Origin: Microvirga sp.
GTDB taxonomy: Bacteria > Pseudomonadota > Alphaproteobacteria > Rhizobiales > Beijerinckiaceae
Assembly: GCA_029266525.1 (NCBI GenBank)
Contig: JAQSWQ010000021.1
Span: 1 to 54,958 of the forward strand
Length of the DNA stretch: 54,958 nt
Reading direction: 5' to 3'
Below the pieces are notes generated by a model, which saw only the letters and a list, made by a program, of their open reading frames with translations, ran no database searches and was not told the DNA's origin. How positions within the stretch are numbered: position 1 is the first letter of the stretch; the number at the start of each line of letters is the position of its first letter. Of this stretch, positions 8,955-19,534 are shown piece after piece. The position numbers and the translations under genes are program-made.

Positions 8955-10529
8955 TTACGGGGCTGCCCTCTCCTTCTCCCGCGCCTCGATCGCAGCGCGC
9001 ACCATCTTGAGCCCGTCCTCGCGGAACGCCGCGCGCGAGCCGCCGCGCGTGTAGAACATGTGGCCGCCGGGATAGACGCTCAGTTTCGCGCGCTCGGCGA
9101 GAGCCGGGGGGAGCTGGCGCAAGAGAAGCTCGCTCGCAAAATAAGGCGTCACGAGATCGGTGAAGCCGTGGACGACCAGGGCCTGCAGGTTGCCGTCCAA
9201 GGCGAGCGCCTGGCGCAGCGCCGAGAAGGACTCGGCCGAGCCGCGGCCGCGGCCCCAGCTCCAATTGCCGTTCACGGAGCCGTTGAGCAGGTTGTAGCGC
9301 TGGTCCGGCACCTTCCAGCTCAGCGTCTGCCAGAGATGCGACACCATCGCGCTGGTGAGCGGCGCGGTCATGCCGGTGAGGCCCGGATCCTGGTGCTCCG
9401 GCGAGCCCGAGGTCGGGTCGGGGTCGAAGCCGCTGATGCCGGCGTCATAGGCGCTGACGATGCGGCCCCGCGCCCGGCCGACCTCACGCTGGAAGGTGCC
9501 GATGTCGATGCGCCCGGCGCGCCGCTCGACCACCTCGCGCGGGAGCCCGGTGAGGGCCTGCACGCGGGAGACCAGCCGCTCGACCGCCGCCTTGTCCTGG
9601 AGCCCGCGGGTCAGATCGACGAGGTACTCGCTCTCGGCGTAGCGCTCGGCCTCGCTCAAGGATTCGCGGCTCACCGGCCCCTTCGCCTCGAGCGCCGCGG
9701 CCACATAGGACGGCAGCCGCATGGGATGGGCGAAGGGCGAGTGCCGGCCTTGCGCGAACCAGCCGAAATCCAGCACCGGCGACAGCATCACGATGCCGTT
9801 GAGCCCGACCCCGATGTCCTTCTGCAGCTCCTGCGCGATGCGCGGGGCGCGGAACCCGCCATAGCTCTCGCCGACGAGGAATTTCGGGGAGGCGAGGCGG
9901 TTGTTCTGGCGCAGCCAGCGCGTGATCACGGCCGAGAGGTAAGCGACGTCGCTGTCGATGGTGAAGTAGCGGTCGCGAACCTCGTCGCCCGAGCCGACGG
10001 CGCGCGAGTAGCCGGTGTCGACGGGATCGATGAAGACGAGGTCGGTGAAGTCGAGCCAGGTCTCGGCGTTCGCGACGAGCGCCGGCGAGGCCGAGGGGCT
10101 GATCGTCGGCCCGTCGAGGGGCAGCCGCCACGGTCCGAGCACGAGCAGATGGAGATAGGCCGAGGAGGCGCCGGGGCCGCCGTTCAGCGCGAACATGACC
10201 GGCCGCGTGCCGGGCTCGGCGCCGTCGAGCGTGTAGGAGGTGACGCCGATCTCGGCCTGGAGCTGCCCCCCCGAGTCGACGAGGGGCAGCGAGCCCGCGG
10301 TCGCGGTGAAGCTCAGGCGTCGGCCGGGGAGCTCGAGGCTGTGCTGCGTGATTGAATCCGGCGGCAGCTTCCGGATCGGCGACGGCGTCTCGGGCCGGCG
10401 CTGGGCCTGCTCGGAGGCACGCTGCCCGCGATCTGCCCCGCCGCCGCGGTGCGAATCCTGCGCCGAAAGCGGCGCGGCGAGCGAGAGAACGAGCGCCGAG
10501 GCGGCGAGAAGCGCGGACAAGCGTTGCAT
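8955..10529 (-). CDS. secreted S10-family serine carboxypeptidase
   Basis: A 524-residue exported serine carboxypeptidase-like protein. The signal peptide is MQRLSALLAASALVLSLAAPLSAQ, and the start at 10529 is chosen because it gives this signal and an AAAGGA SD; a longer in-frame reading adds 36 non-conserved residues. S10 landmarks are LNGGPGASSAY (oxyanion region), VGESYGG (nucleophile Ser), HGFTDLVTPYF (Asp region) and YPGGHMFY (catalytic His). It probably removes C-terminal residues from peptides in the periplasm. The gene stands alone, separated by about 180 bp from the end of the convergent RNA locus. Confidence 0.9.
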   Translation of the reverse strand: MQRLSALLAASALVLSLAAPLSAQDSHRGGGADRGQRASEQAQRRPETPSPIRKLPPDSITQHSLELPGRRLSFTATAGSLPLVDSGGQLQAEIGVTSYTLDGAEPGTRPVMFALNGGPGASSAYLHLLVLGPWRLPLDGPTISPSASPALVANAETWLDFTDLVFIDPVDTGYSRAVGSGDEVRDRYFTIDSDVAYLSAVITRWLRQNNRLASPKFLVGESYGGFRAPRIAQELQKDIGVGLNGIVMLSPVLDFGWFAQGRHSPFAHPMRLPSYVAAALEAKGPVSRESLSEAERYAESEYLVDLTRGLQDKAAVERLVSRVQALTGLPREVVERRAGRIDIGTFQREVGRARGRIVSAYDAGISGFDPDPTSGSPEHQDPGLTGMTAPLTSAMVSHLWQTLSWKVPDQRYNLLNGSVNGNWSWGRGRGSAESFSALRQALALDGNLQALVVHGFTDLVTPYFASELLLRQLPPALAERAKLSVYPGGHMFYTRGGSRAAFREDGLKMVRAAIEAREKERAAP

Positions 10530-10594
10530 GCGGGATCCTTTGACGGCCGGCAGGACTATGCGCCAACCGCGACCGTTCGATGGCGAAGGCTTCT

Positions 10595-11047
10595 TCAGGC
10601 CTTCTTCTCCCAGCGGCCCCGCGCATCCTGCTGCCAATAGGTCGCATCATGGCCGGCCGCCTTGACCGATTTCCAATCGGCGCGGGCCGCCGCGAGTGCC
10701 GCCTCGTCGTTGCCGTCGAAGAGGAGGACGACGCGCTCGTAGCCTCCGATCTCCGGCGGGATCGGCGCGCCCTCGACAAGGAAGCGGATCGCGGCGGCGT
10801 TGGGGTTGCGGTCGGAAAGCGTCAGCACGACTGGCTGCGCTGGGGCGTCCGGCTCCTTGTCGGTCGCGTGCGGGAGGAAGCTTTCGTCGGAGAAAGTCCA
10901 GAGATGGTCGTCGAGTGCCGCGAGCCGCTCGGCGGAGGTCGCCTGCACGACGGCGCGCCAGCCCCGCTCGAGGGATTTCTCCAGAAGGGTCGGCAGCACC
11001 GCCTCGAGCGGCTTGTGCTGGAGGTGATAGAAGAGGACATCGGTCAT
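10595..11047 (-). CDS. holC: DNA polymerase III chi subunit
   Basis: A 150-residue protein starting MTDVLFYHLQHKPLEAVLPTLLEKSLERGWRAVV, the typical N-terminus of HolC. Chi links the clamp loader to single-stranded-DNA-binding protein. The C-terminal part (GYERVVLLFDGNDEAALAAAR...) matches the family fold. In alphaproteobacteria holC usually lies directly beside pepA; here an enoyl-CoA hydratase gene sits between them. The start at 11047 lies 8 bp after the hydratase stop; no clear SD is visible. Confidence 0.92.
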   Translation of the reverse strand: MTDVLFYHLQHKPLEAVLPTLLEKSLERGWRAVVQATSAERLAALDDHLWTFSDESFLPHATDKEPDAPAQPVVLTLSDRNPNAAAIRFLVEGAPIPPEIGGYERVVLLFDGNDEAALAAARADWKSVKAAGHDATYWQQDARGRWEKKA

Positions 11048-11054
11048 AAAGCGT

Positions 11055-11855
11055 TCAGATCGCCCCGAAATCGCCGCCCCGCCCCTTGCCCGACGAGAAC
11101 CTCGCCGCGCCGGCAACGCCCTCCCGCTCGAGCACGTGGACGGAGTTCTCCCACTCGCGGCGGAGCGCCTCGGCAACCGGCAGCCCGTGCTGGAGATGGA
11201 CCGATCGCCGGTCGGCGCGCACGCATTCCTGCGGGAAGCGGGCGATCTCCTGCGCGACCTCCTCCGCAACCTCGCGGGCCTTGAATTTCGGCGCGACGCG
11301 GTCGGCCAAGCCGATGCGGTAGGCCTCCTCCGCCGTGACCTTTCGGCCGGTGAGGATGATGTCGAGCGCCCTGCCCTGGCCGACGATGCGCGGCAGGCGC
11401 ACCGTGCCGCCGTCGATCAGCGGGATGCCCCAGCGCCGGCAGTAGACGCCGAAATAGGCGTCCTCCTCCATCACCCGCAGGTCGCACCACAGCGCCAATT
11501 CGAAGCCGCCGGCGACCGCCGGCCCCGCGACGGCGGCGATGACCGGCTTCGACAGCTCGAGCCGGGACGGTCCCATTGGTCCGCGCGGCGCCGGCCGACC
11601 GTCTTCGGGAAAGTCGAGGGCTTTCAGCGGCTCGGCCTGCCCGGCAAGGCTTGCGGCGAGCTTCAGGTCCCAACCGGCGCAAAAGGCCCCGCCCGCGCCC
11701 CAGAACACCGCGACCGCGGCGTCCGGGTCGCGCTCGAAGGCGAGAAAGGCCTCGACCAGCGCCTCCGCACTCTCGACATCCATGGCGTTGCGCGCCTCGG
11801 GGCGCGAATGGATGACGGTTGTGACGGGGCCGTTCCTTTCGACGGTGACGCTCAT
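11055..11855 (-). CDS. enoyl-CoA hydratase/isomerase family protein (crotonase fold)
   Basis: A 266-residue crotonase-fold protein. Landmarks are RPEARNAMD near the N-terminus, the oxyanion-hole stretch GGAFCAGWDLK, and AVAGPAVAGGFELALWCDLRV with the second oxyanion Gly pair. The Glu positions of true hydratases are not all obvious (DAYFGVYCRRWGIPLIDGGTVRLP), so hydratase, isomerase or hydrolase activity is open. The start at 11855 (MSVTVERNG) follows GGGAGGAG; an upstream GTG at 11867 would place that SD inside the gene. It sits between pepA and holC with short gaps, so the three are probably co-transcribed. Confidence 0.88.
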   Translation of the reverse strand: MSVTVERNGPVTTVIHSRPEARNAMDVESAEALVEAFLAFERDPDAAVAVFWGAGGAFCAGWDLKLAASLAGQAEPLKALDFPEDGRPAPRGPMGPSRLELSKPVIAAVAGPAVAGGFELALWCDLRVMEEDAYFGVYCRRWGIPLIDGGTVRLPRIVGQGRALDIILTGRKVTAEEAYRIGLADRVAPKFKAREVAEEVAQEIARFPQECVRADRRSVHLQHGLPVAEALRREWENSVHVLEREGVAGAARFSSGKGRGGDFGAI

Positions 11856-11888
11856 GGCTCCTCCCACCTCTCTCTCCCGGAGAGGCCG

Positions 11889-13379
11889 TCACCTCTCGTA
11901 ATGATCTCGCACCAGCCGGTCGAGCAAGCGCACGCCCCAGCCCGAACCCCAGCTCTTGTTGGTCTCGGTCTGCGGGGCGTTCATGCCGGTGCCGGCGATG
12001 TCGAGATGGATCCAGGGCACGTCGTTGACGAAGCGCTGCAGGAACTGCGCCGCGGTGATTGAGCCTCCGTGGCGCCCGCCGGTGTTCTTCATGTCGGCGA
12101 ACTTCGAGTCGATCAGCTTGTCGTATTCGGGCCCGAGCGGCAGTCGCCAGACCTTCTCGCCGGTGGCCTTGCCGGCCTCGAACAGGCGGCCGGCGAGCTC
12201 GTCGTTGTTCGAGAACATGCCCGCATACTCCTGCGCGAGCGCGACCAGTATCGCGCCCGTGAGGGTCGCGAGATCGATCATGAATTGCGGCTTGAAGCGG
12301 TCCTGGACGTACCAGAGCACGTCTCCGAGCACCAGGCGGCCTTCGGCGTCCGTGTTGATGATCTCGACCGTCTGACCGGACATCGTGGTGACGATGTCGC
12401 CGGGCCGTTGGGCTTTGCCGTCCGGCATGTTCTCGACCAGCCCGATCGCTCCAACGACGTTCGCCTTCGCCTTGCGCGCGGCGAGCGCGTGCATCAGCCC
12501 GACGACGCAGGCGGCGCCGGCCATATCCCCTTTCATGTCCTCCATGCCGCCGCCGGGCTTGATCGAGATGCCGCCGGAATCGAACACCACGCCTTTGCCG
12601 ATGAAGGCGATGGGCTTGGCGCCCGCCCTGCCGCCGTTCCAGCGCATGACGACCATCCGGCTCTCGCGCTCGGAGCCTTGGCCCACCGCGAGGAGCGCCC
12701 GCATGCCGAGCTTCCTCATCGCCTTCTCATCGAGGATCTCGACCTCGACTCCGAGCTTCGTCAGCTCCTCGGCGCGCTTGGCGAACTCCTCCGGCCCGAG
12801 CACGTTCGGCGGCTCGTTGACGAGATCGCGGGCGATGCGCACGCCCTCGGCGAGACCGTCGGCAGCCTTCGCGGCTTTGCGGGCGACGGCGGGATCCGGA
12901 CTCGCGAAGGTGATCTTGGTCGGCGTGTCGTTCTCGTCGTTGTCCTTCTTCTTGGTCTTGTAGCGATCGAACTTGTAAAGCCGGAGCCGCGCCCCGAGTG
13001 CTATCTGCGCAACGTCGTCGGGGGACGGCGTCGCGCCCTCCAGGTCAAGGAGGACGGTGCCGCTTCGTCCCGAGAGCTTGCCTGCGATGACGCCGCCGAG
13101 CTCGACCCAATTGAGCTTCGAGCGGTCGCCCTCGCTGCCGATGCCGACGGCGATGAGGCGGTCGGCGTCCAGTCCGGCCGGCGTCGGAATGACGAGCGCC
13201 GCGTTAGCCTTCCCCTTGAAGCGCTCGGGCGCTGCGGCCTTGGCTATCAGCTCGCTGGACTTGCCCAGGAGCTCGGCGATCCGCGCGCTCGGCTCGAGAT
13301 CCTCCCCGACGAACACGACGACGTCGCCGCCGGCGGGGGCGCTCAAGGGCTGGAAGTCGATCTTCACGCTCGCTGCCAT
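11889..13379 (-). CDS. pepA: leucyl aminopeptidase (aminopeptidase A, M17)
   Basis: A 496-residue M17 metallopeptidase that removes N-terminal residues from peptides; some homologues also bind DNA. The two-metal centre is intact: [25 protein letters not shown] and the family signature [12 protein letters not shown] with its catalytic Arg. The C-terminal catalytic fold extends to [10 protein letters not shown]. The start MAASVKIDF (13379) is chosen because the upstream extension is Arg/Ser-rich and non-homologous, and GGAAAG precedes the ATG. It is divergent from lptF with a 216-bp shared promoter region, the usual alphaproteobacterial arrangement. Confidence 0.97.
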   Translation of the reverse strand: MAASVKIDFQPLSAPAGGDVVVFVGEDLEPSARIAELLGKSSELIAKAAAPERFKGKANAALVIPTPAGLDADRLIAVGIGSEGDRSKLNWVELGGVIAGKLSGRSGTVLLDLEGATPSPDDVAQIALGARLRLYKFDRYKTKKKDNDENDTPTKITFASPDPAVARKAAKAADGLAEGVRIARDLVNEPPNVLGPEEFAKRAEELTKLGVEVEILDEKAMRKLGMRALLAVGQGSERESRMVVMRWNGGRAGAKPIAFIGKGVVFDSGGISIKPGGGMEDMKGDMAGAACVVGLMHALAARKAKANVVGAIGLVENMPDGKAQRPGDIVTTMSGQTVEIINTDAEGRLVLGDVLWYVQDRFKPQFMIDLATLTGAILVALAQEYAGMFSNNDELAGRLFEAGKATGEKVWRLPLGPEYDKLIDSKFADMKNTGGRHGGSITAAQFLQRFVNDVPWIHLDIAGTGMNAPQTETNKSWGSGWGVRLLDRLVRDHYER

Positions 13380-13595
13380 CGCGATCTTTCCATTGCAGGT
13401 GCCGGCACAGGATGATTTGCGCCGAGAGGAGGGTCGGGGAGTGTGGCTTTCGGCGCACATATAGCAAGGCTTTTGCCGTCGTGGGGAGCGTCCGCCGCGA
13501 AAGCGCCTAAGTCTCAGGCCGAGTGAGGATTTCGTGTGCTTGTCACCCGCCTTGGCCGCCTCTAGCCGGGGGACGAGCGCCAGGATTCCGGGTTC

Positions 13596-14756
13596 ATGAA
13601 TCTTCTCGAGCGTTACATCCTGAGGATCGCGTTCAGCGCGTTCGCCGGCGTCCTGCTCGCCCTCACTGCGGTCATCTGGATCACGCAGGCGCTAAAGGAG
13701 CTCGACCTCCTCACTAGCAAGGGCCAGACCATCCTGATGTTCCTGACCGTCACGGGGCTATCGCTGCCGACGCTCGTCACCGTGATTGCGCCGGTCGCCC
13801 TGTTCATCTCGGTGATCTACAGCCTAAACCGCCTCAACGGCGATTCCGAGCTCATCGTGATGAGCGCCGCCGGCATGCGGCCTGCCCGGCTGCTGCGGCC
13901 GTTCCTCAGCCTGGCCGCCGGCGTGTGCGCGCTCGTTGCGGTCATGACCCTCTACGTCATCCCGGCGAGCTTCCAGGAGCTGCGCGATCTGATCACCAAG
14001 ATCCGCGCCGACTTCGTCGCCAACATCGTCAAGGAGGGGCAGTTCACGAGCCTCGACAACGGCGTGACCTTCCATTTCCGCGAACGCTCCGGACCCGCCC
14101 TGCTGGGCATTTTCATGCAGGATCGCCGCGAGGAGGGGAAGATCGTGGTCTACCTCGCCGAGAAGGGCGAGGTCGCCGAAGCGCAGGGCCAGAGCTATCT
14201 CATCCTCGCCAACGGCACGGTGCACAAGCAGCAGCCGAACACTCGCGATTCCCAGATCATCCAGTTCGAGCGCTACGCCGTCGACCTCGCCGCCCTTAAT
14301 CAGGACGAGGGACAGGTGGTCTACAAGCCGCGCGAGCGTTCGACGGCGCAGCTGATGTTCCCGGACGAGAAGGAATTCTACTACACGTTCCAGTCCGGGC
14401 GCTTCCGGGCCGAGCTGCACGACCGGTTCGCGTCCTGGCTCTATCCGCTCGCGCTCATGTTCATCGCCTTCGCGGCGCTCGGCGACGCCCGCACGACGCG
14501 CCAGGGCCGCGGCACCGCGGTCGCGCTCGCGGTCGTCGCCGTCGTGGCATTGCGCATCGCTGGCTTCGGCGCGTCGAGCGCGACGGTTCGCAGCGCGTGG
14601 GGGATCTTGGCGGTCTACGGCGCGCCGCTGATCGCCGTCCTGATCTCCGCCGCCTTTGCGTTCCAAGGCGCCCGCATGCGCGCGCTCGGGGCGCGGATGA
14701 TGCGTTGGACCGATCTGCGTTTGATCCCGCGCCTTCCCCAGCTGCGACGGGCCTGA
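13596..14756 (+). CDS. lptF: LPS export ABC transporter permease LptF
   Basis: A 386-residue inner-membrane permease of the YjgP/YjgQ family that with LptG and LptB2 extracts LPS from the inner membrane. The N-terminal segment [25 protein letters not shown] is characteristic, followed by helices near 60-75 ([17 protein letters not shown]) and 100-120. A beta-jellyroll periplasmic domain (about 130-260) holds [17 protein letters not shown]. Two or three C-terminal helices follow. The stop is 3 bp before lptG. Confidence 0.96.
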   Translation: MNLLERYILRIAFSAFAGVLLALTAVIWITQALKELDLLTSKGQTILMFLTVTGLSLPTLVTVIAPVALFISVIYSLNRLNGDSELIVMSAAGMRPARLLRPFLSLAAGVCALVAVMTLYVIPASFQELRDLITKIRADFVANIVKEGQFTSLDNGVTFHFRERSGPALLGIFMQDRREEGKIVVYLAEKGEVAEAQGQSYLILANGTVHKQQPNTRDSQIIQFERYAVDLAALNQDEGQVVYKPRERSTAQLMFPDEKEFYYTFQSGRFRAELHDRFASWLYPLALMFIAFAALGDARTTRQGRGTAVALAVVAVVALRIAGFGASSATVRSAWGILAVYGAPLIAVLISAAFAFQGARMRALGARMMRWTDLRLIPRLPQLRRA

Positions 14757-14759
14757 GCC

Positions 14760-15848
14760 ATGCTGATCGGCTGGACCCTCGGCAGCTATCTCTCGGCGAG
14801 CTTCCTGCGGGCCATCCTCGCCGTCTTCGGGACGGTGTTCGCGCTCGTCTATACGCTTGATTTCGTGGAGCTGATGCGGCGCGCCGGCGACGCCGAGGCG
14901 GCAACGCCGGCCGTGATGGCGCAGCTCGCGCTGTATCGCACTCCCGCGGTCGCCGAGCAGATCTTCCCCTTCGCCGTGCTGTTCGGCGCGATGGCTGCCT
15001 TGCTGAACCTGAGCCGCCGGCTGGAGCTCGTGGTCGCCCGCGCTGCCGGGATCTCCGCTTGGCAATTCCTGCAGCCCGGCCTCTTCGTCGCGCTCGCGAT
15101 CGGCGCTGTCTCGGTTGCCGCCTACAACCCTCTCTCCGCGAACCTGAAACAGAGGGCTTCGCAGATCGAGGCGCAGCTTTTCGCCAAGTCGGTAAAATCC
15201 GTCACCGGGAAGGACCTCTGGATCCGCCAGAAGAGCCTCGACGGGCAGGCGATCATCCGTGCCGAAGCCGCGGTCGAGCGCACGACCACGATTTCGCGGG
15301 TCACGGTCTTCACCTTCGACGAGGCGGCGGTGTTCCAGGACCGGATCGAGGCGGCCGAGGCGACCCTTCGGGACGGTTACTGGGAGATGACCGACGTGCG
15401 GGTGCTCTCGCCGGGGGCGGAGCCGCAGAGCTACGGCAGCTATCTCCTGGCATCGAACCTCGATCCGTCACAGGTGCGCCAGAACTTCACCCCACCCGAG
15501 TCGGTGCCGTTTTGGGAGCTCGACGAGACGGTCCAGCGCACCGAGCGCGCCGGCCTCGACGCCACCCGCTACCGGCTTCAGCACGCGGTCCTCACCGCCC
15601 GGCCCCTGCTCTTCGTGGCAATGGTGTTCGTCGCGGCTTCCGTTTCATTAAGGTTCTTCCGTTTTGGTGGCGTGGCACCCATGGTGCTGGGCGGCGTGGC
15701 GGCCGGGTTCCTCCTCTACGTGGCGACCTCGCTGATGCAGGACCTGGGCGCGTCGGGCCTTGTCGGCCCGGCGGTAGCAGCGTGGTTCCCCGCCGTCGTT
15801 GGGAGTTTGCTAGGTACCCTGGCTTTGTTGTACCAAGAGGACGGGTAG
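14760..15848 (+). CDS. lptG: LPS export ABC transporter permease LptG
   Basis: A 362-residue second permease of the Lpt export complex. The N-terminal segment is GWTLGSYLSASFLRAILAVFGTVFALVYTLDFVELMRRA; the helix with EQIFPFAVLFGAMAALLNLSRR and the jellyroll domain (FAKSVKSVTGKDLWIR onwards) are typical. C-terminal helices include PLLFVAMVFVAASVSLRFFRFGGV. It is packed between lptF and lptD (1 bp to lptD), so the three are one transcriptional unit. LptB and LptC are not in the window. Confidence 0.96.
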   Translation: MLIGWTLGSYLSASFLRAILAVFGTVFALVYTLDFVELMRRAGDAEAATPAVMAQLALYRTPAVAEQIFPFAVLFGAMAALLNLSRRLELVVARAAGISAWQFLQPGLFVALAIGAVSVAAYNPLSANLKQRASQIEAQLFAKSVKSVTGKDLWIRQKSLDGQAIIRAEAAVERTTTISRVTVFTFDEAAVFQDRIEAAEATLRDGYWEMTDVRVLSPGAEPQSYGSYLLASNLDPSQVRQNFTPPESVPFWELDETVQRTERAGLDATRYRLQHAVLTARPLLFVAMVFVAASVSLRFFRFGGVAPMVLGGVAAGFLLYVATSLMQDLGASGLVGPAVAAWFPAVVGSLLGTLALLYQEDG

Positions 15849-15849
15849 A

Positions 15850-18513
15850 ATGGTCCTCGAAGCAAGGGGCCGCGTGGGAGCGGGTATGGGAAGGGGTCGA
15901 ACGATCGCCGCTCTTGCGATCGCGGCGGCGCTGCTTTGCAGCGCCAGCCCTCTGCCTGTCATGGCGCAGGCAACCATGAATGACGCGCTTACCGCCAAGA
16001 TGCAGCGCGGCTCCGGCACGGAGCGTCTCCTGGTCGAGGCGCGGGAGATCGTCTACGACAACGACAACAACCGCGTCTCGGCTGTCGGCGACGTAGAGTT
16101 GAACTATCAGGGCCGCACCCTGCAGGCCGACCGGGTCACCTACGACCGCAAGACCGGGCGGGTCTATGCCGAGGGCAACGCCCGCATGACCGAGGCCAGC
16201 GGCGCGGTGATCACAGGCGCCCGCTTCGACCTGACCGAGGATTTCAGGAACGGCTTCATCGATTCGATGCGGGTCGAGCAGAGCCATCGTCAGAAGGGCG
16301 TGGTGACGCAGACCTACTTCACGGCGCCGCGGGCGGAGCGCATCGAGGGCGAACAGATGGTGTTCGACCGCGGCACCTACACCGCCTGCGAGCCCTGCCG
16401 CGAGCATCCCGAGCGCCCGCCCCTGTGGCAGGTCAAGGCCGCCCGCATCATCCACAACAATGAAGAGCGGACGATCTATTACGAGAACGCCACACTCGAG
16501 TTCTGGGGCTGGCCGATCGCCTACATGCCCTATTTCTCGACGCCAGACCCGACGGTGAAGCGTAAGACCGGGTTCCTCACGCCGCACTACGTGATGTCGA
16601 GCTCGCTCGGCACGGGCGTTGCCGTGCCGTTCTTTTGGAACCTCGCACCGAACTACGACCTCACGCTTCAGCCCACCTACCTGCATCGGCAGGGCGTGCT
16701 CGGCCAGGCCGAGTGGCGCCACCGCGTCCTCAACGGCTCCTACAATATCCGGGCCGCCGGCATCTTCCAGCAGGACCCGAAGGCCTTCCTGCCCTCCCCG
16801 CTCGGCGCGCAGGACCGCGACTTCCGCGGCTCACTCGAATCGACCGGCCTGTTCTACCTCAATGAGCGCTGGCGGGTGGGGTGGGACGTCGCGCTCCTTA
16901 CGGACAAGTGGTTCCTGCAGAACTACCGGATCAAGAGCGAGAGCGTCCAAAGCATCTACCTCAAGGAGTCCATTTCGACGCTCTACCTGCAAGGGCAGGG
17001 CGACCGCTCCTGGTTCGACCTGCGGGGCTATTATTTCAAAGGGCTGTCGAGCTACGACTGGCAGAAGCAGTTGCCGGTGGTGCATCCGGTGCTCGACTAC
17101 GACAAGCGCGTCAACGGCCCTCAGCCGCTCGGGGGCGAGGTTCGCTTCAACCTCAACCTGACGAGCCTCAGCCGGGAGGCGACGCACTTCTCGCAGATCA
17201 TGGCGACGCCCGGGTTCCCGAGCCCCAACTTCCGTCTGTTCAACGGCATCCCGGGCTATGACGGCTTCTACGAGACCTGCTCGGTGTTCCAGCGCGGGGC
17301 CTGCATCGTGCGCGGCCTCGCCGGCAGCTTCACCCGGCTCTCCACCCAGCTGTCCTGGCGCCGCAACTACGTCGATGATGCGGGCCAAGTCTGGACGCCC
17401 TTCGCCTACGCCAGGGCGGACGGATTCTGGAACAGCTATTCGACTTCGGGCTACATCAATCCGCAGATCACGAACTTCATGGGCGCTGACGACGACTTCG
17501 TCGGCCGCTTCATGCCCGCGATAGGGCTCGAATACCGCTACCCGTTCGTGGCGCAGACCGACAGTTGGGGCATGCACGTCGTCGAGCCGATGGCGCAGGT
17601 GATTGCGCGCCCCAACGAGAGCCGCATCGGGCGCCTTCCGAACGAAGACGCGCAGAGCCTCGTCTTCGACGACACCACCATCTTCAACTGGGACAAGTTC
17701 TCAGGCTACGACCGGGTGGAGGGCGGTGTACGCGGAAATCTCGGCGCCCAATACAGCTTCACCGGGCTCAACGGCTTCTATGCCAACGCGCTCGTCGGCC
17801 AGTCCTATCAGCTTGCCGGCCGCAACTCCTTCCGCCCGGGCGACATCCTCAACGTTGGGCGCGACTCCGGGCTGGAATCGCGGGCGTCGGACGTCGTGAC
17901 CCGCCTTCTCATCAAGCCCAACCAGAACCTTTCGTTCAGCACTCGGGCGCGCTTCGACGAGAGCGATTTCGCCCTCCAGCGCTTCGAGGCGCAGGCGCAG
18001 GCAAACCTGAACCCTTGGCTGCCGATCAGCACCAATGTGATCTACGGGAGATACGCTCGCCAGCCCGAGCTCGGATACGACAATCGGCGCGAGGGCCTCT
18101 TGACCAGCGCCACGCTCAACATCACGCCCCGCTGGAGCGTCGGCGCCGGATTTCTGTTCGATCTCGACCGCTACCTCACGTCGCGTCAAAACTACGCGAC
18201 GAACTACGCGAATTACCTCGCCAACGTGGCGACCTTCCCGAGCTTCCATTTCGACGCGCCGGTCTACACGCGCCCCGACACGTGGACGCCGATCTCGACC
18301 TCTCTCACGCTCAGCTACGTAGACGAATGCACGACGCTCGGCATCACCTACAGCCAGAGCCCCCGCGAGATCGCGCTGTCCAACGGCGAGAAGGAGCGTA
18401 TCCAGACGCTCCTCGTCAGGCTTGAGCTGCGCACCCTCGGCGAAGCGAATGTGAGGCAGAACCTCGGCTACGTGCCCGGGGGCCAGGAAGGCGTTGCGGG
18501 CACCGCCAACTAG
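15850..18513 (+). CDS. lptD: LPS-assembly outer-membrane protein LptD
   Basis: An 887-residue outer-membrane barrel that inserts LPS into the outer leaflet together with LptE. The signal peptide (about 1-38, ending LPVMAQA) is followed by an N-terminal OstA/LptA-like domain (REIVYDNDNNRVSAVGDVELNYQGRTLQADRV, about 57-90) and a long barrel region. Cys pairs occur around the CEPCREHPERPP motif. An alternative start at 15886 would still keep the signal peptide. The 3' end overlaps pdxA by 20 bp. surA, which often follows lptD in this order, is absent. Confidence 0.95.
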   Translation: MVLEARGRVGAGMGRGRTIAALAIAAALLCSASPLPVMAQATMNDALTAKMQRGSGTERLLVEAREIVYDNDNNRVSAVGDVELNYQGRTLQADRVTYDRKTGRVYAEGNARMTEASGAVITGARFDLTEDFRNGFIDSMRVEQSHRQKGVVTQTYFTAPRAERIEGEQMVFDRGTYTACEPCREHPERPPLWQVKAARIIHNNEERTIYYENATLEFWGWPIAYMPYFSTPDPTVKRKTGFLTPHYVMSSSLGTGVAVPFFWNLAPNYDLTLQPTYLHRQGVLGQAEWRHRVLNGSYNIRAAGIFQQDPKAFLPSPLGAQDRDFRGSLESTGLFYLNERWRVGWDVALLTDKWFLQNYRIKSESVQSIYLKESISTLYLQGQGDRSWFDLRGYYFKGLSSYDWQKQLPVVHPVLDYDKRVNGPQPLGGEVRFNLNLTSLSREATHFSQIMATPGFPSPNFRLFNGIPGYDGFYETCSVFQRGACIVRGLAGSFTRLSTQLSWRRNYVDDAGQVWTPFAYARADGFWNSYSTSGYINPQITNFMGADDDFVGRFMPAIGLEYRYPFVAQTDSWGMHVVEPMAQVIARPNESRIGRLPNEDAQSLVFDDTTIFNWDKFSGYDRVEGGVRGNLGAQYSFTGLNGFYANALVGQSYQLAGRNSFRPGDILNVGRDSGLESRASDVVTRLLIKPNQNLSFSTRARFDESDFALQRFEAQAQANLNPWLPISTNVIYGRYARQPELGYDNRREGLLTSATLNITPRWSVGAGFLFDLDRYLTSRQNYATNYANYLANVATFPSFHFDAPVYTRPDTWTPISTSLTLSYVDECTTLGITYSQSPREIALSNGEKERIQTLLVRLELRTLGEANVRQNLGYVPGGQEGVAGTAN

Positions 18514-19534
18514 CGACGCCGCTCGCCGCGTTCTCGCCCTGACCCAGGGCGATCCGGCGGGCGTCGGCCCCGAGATCGCTCTCAAGGCTTGGCTGCGGCG
18601 GGATTCGGTCGGGGCGCCGTTCTTCGTTCTCGGCGATCCCGGTCTGCTTGCCCGGACGAGCGAGCGTTTGCGCCTCGGGGTCCGCGTGGAGTCCGCGGCC
18701 CTCGGAGAGGTGACGGAGATCTTCCGGCGAGCGCTCCCCGTCGTGCCGGTCGAGACGGCCGGCGAGGCCGAGCCCGGCCGGCCCGATCCCGCCACTGCGC
18801 CCGCGACGATCGCGGCTATCGAAACCGCGGTCCGGCTCGTCCAAACCGGCGACGCCTCGGCGGTGGTGACCAATCCGATTTCGAAGCATGTGCTCTACCG
18901 ATCCGGCTTCGCCCATCCGGGCCACACGGAATTCCTGGCCGCGCTTTCGGCCAGGGAGGGAGCGCCGGCGCCGCATCCGGTCATGATGCTGTGGTGCGAC
19001 GCGCTCGCCGTGGTTCCGGTCACCGTGCACATCCCCTTGCGCGAGGTCCCGGACGCCCTCACGACGGAACTCGTGGTAACGACCGCGCGCATCGTCGCGA
19101 AGGACATGCGCGACCGCTTTGGCCTCTCGAGCCCTCGCTTGGCGCTCGCGGGCCTCAACCCCCATGCCGGCGAGAGCGCCTCGATGGGGACCGAGGACCG
19201 GGACGTGGTCGGGCCGGCCGTGTCCACGCTGCGCGACGAAGGCATCGACGCGACCGGGCCGCTCCCGGCCGACACCTTGTTCCACCCGGCCGCGCGCGCC
19301 CGCTACGACGTGGCGCTCGCGATGTATCACGACCAGGCGCTGATCCCGATCAAGACGATCGCCTTCGACGACGCCGTGAATGTGACGCTCGGCCTGCCTT
19401 TCATCCGCACCTCGCCCGATCACGGCACCGCGTTCGACATCGCCGGCAAAGGCATCGCACGTCCGGACAGCCTGATCGCGGCATTGCGCTTGGCCGCGCG
19501 GCTCGGGGCCGGCACCGCTCGGCCGCCCCAATGA
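18494..19534 (+). CDS. pdxA: 4-hydroxythreonine-4-phosphate dehydrogenase
   Basis: PdxA oxidises 4-phosphohydroxy-L-threonine in the DXP-dependent pyridoxal phosphate route. The product has 346 residues with [18 protein letters not shown] near the start, the metal-binding His region [21 protein letters not shown] and [10 protein letters not shown] with another metal His, and the C-terminal [15 protein letters not shown]. The start is TTG at 18494, inside lptD, supported by AGGAAGG just upstream. Its stop overlaps the rsmA ATG (ATGA). Confidence 0.95.
   Translation: MRAPPTSDAARRVLALTQGDPAGVGPEIALKAWLRRDSVGAPFFVLGDPGLLARTSERLRLGVRVESAALGEVTEIFRRALPVVPVETAGEAEPGRPDPATAPATIAAIETAVRLVQTGDASAVVTNPISKHVLYRSGFAHPGHTEFLAALSAREGAPAPHPVMMLWCDALAVVPVTVHIPLREVPDALTTELVVTTARIVAKDMRDRFGLSSPRLALAGLNPHAGESASMGTEDRDVVGPAVSTLRDEGIDATGPLPADTLFHPAARARYDVALAMYHDQALIPIKTIAFDDAVNVTLGLPFIRTSPDHGTAFDIAGKGIARPDSLIAALRLAARLGAGTARPPQ

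Noticed and set aside
18589-19530. A long N-terminal extension of rsmA running through pdxA
   Set aside because: The extension is in a different frame of pdxA and has no homology pattern; the real RsmA starts at the ATG overlapping the pdxA stop.
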